Shown here piece by piece: positions 63,905 to 64,000 of a stretch of DNA of 64,000 nt (its first letter is position 1; each line of letters starts with the position of its first letter). This stretch comes from Methylobacterium sp. Leaf465 (GTDB lineage: Bacteria; Pseudomonadota; Alphaproteobacteria; Rhizobiales; Beijerinckiaceae), in assembly GCF_001424705.1 (NCBI RefSeq), contig NZ_LMRA01000007.1, positions 161,033-225,032 of the forward strand, read 5' to 3'. Made by a program: the position numbers and the translations under genes. The notes beneath the pieces were generated by a model, which searched no databases, was not told where the DNA came from, and saw only the letters and a list, made by a program, of their open reading frames with translations.

Positions 63905-64000
63905 TCTGTCGTCAGATGATTTGGGACATTCAGCGGTGTTCAGGAGCGGAGGCTCTGGTCCATCTGGGGTAAGAGGTTAGGCAGCCTGCGCGTGATGGCG
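63905..64000. mobile_element. End of an insertion sequence
   Basis: The segment starting TGTCGTCAGATGATTTGGGA looks like a terminal inverted repeat (begins TGT). The C-terminus of a protein reading into the window lies beyond it. This fits one end of an IS with its transposase; the other end is outside the window. The family is not certain (IS481-type possible). Confidence 0.5.
63977..64000 (-). CDS. Possible transposase C-terminus (partial)
   Basis: Only seven codons and a TAA are visible, reading RHHAQAA. The place, next to an IS-like terminus and in the orientation expected, is the main support. Confidence 0.4.
   Translation of the reverse strand, partial: RHHAQAA

Overview
The window is high-GC DNA with tightly packed, translationally coupled genes. 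It most resembles an alphaproteobacterium of the Hyphomicrobiales, probably a Methylobacterium-like genus. The pointers are an FtcR-type flagellar regulator, the MotB/MotC/MotE motility set, the gene order around fliF and fliGMN, and a long-form leuA. The genus is inferred from gene content and base composition; no database was searched.

Region 1 (1-18100) is a flagellar cluster. On the plus strand, motE (cut by the window edge), flgH, fliL and fliP are followed by fliF, fliH, motB, motC, fliK and a flagellar-type lytic transglycosylase. On the minus strand, motA, fliM, a membrane-anchored coiled-coil ORF, fliN, fliG, flhB and an unknown ORF read toward ftcR. Together they supply the export gate, MS ring, C ring, stator, L ring and hook-length control. 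A cupin and a few small ORFs sit between the two arms.

Region 2 (18266-25777) holds a DUF3606 protein, dUTPase, a CitE-like lyase, and a complete pstSCAB-phoU-phoB phosphate operon behind a recognisable Pho box.

Region 3 (25831-53505) is mixed metabolism. It includes a secreted-type zinc metalloprotease with DUF5648 repeats, an SDR and an MFS exporter, a hydrolase and a dehydrogenase, and a decayed GGDEF gene. An Lrp/EamA divergent pair follows. Next is a GntR regulator with a divergent NTF2-like gene and a branched-chain-type ABC operon, whose last gene fuses one permease and two ATPases. After these come a response regulator, a methyltransferase, a DUF4926/DUF6883 pair, exonuclease and PAP2 genes, SelO, an adenylate cyclase, MmcB, a BtuF-like protein, DedA, PdxY, PhzF, a Nudix protein and small lipoproteins.

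Region 4 (53672-56340) contains an SRPBCC protein and leuA. leuA has a promoter, a Leu-rich leader peptide with an overlapping hairpin, and a strong terminator.

Region 5 (56400-64000) starts at a tRNA-Lys gene and looks like an integrated phage-derived island. It carries AT-richer orphan genes, a divergent XRE repressor with paired operators, and a very large phage-type virion/ejection protein. The 5' end of that last gene abuts an insertion-sequence end at the window edge. No integrase is visible.
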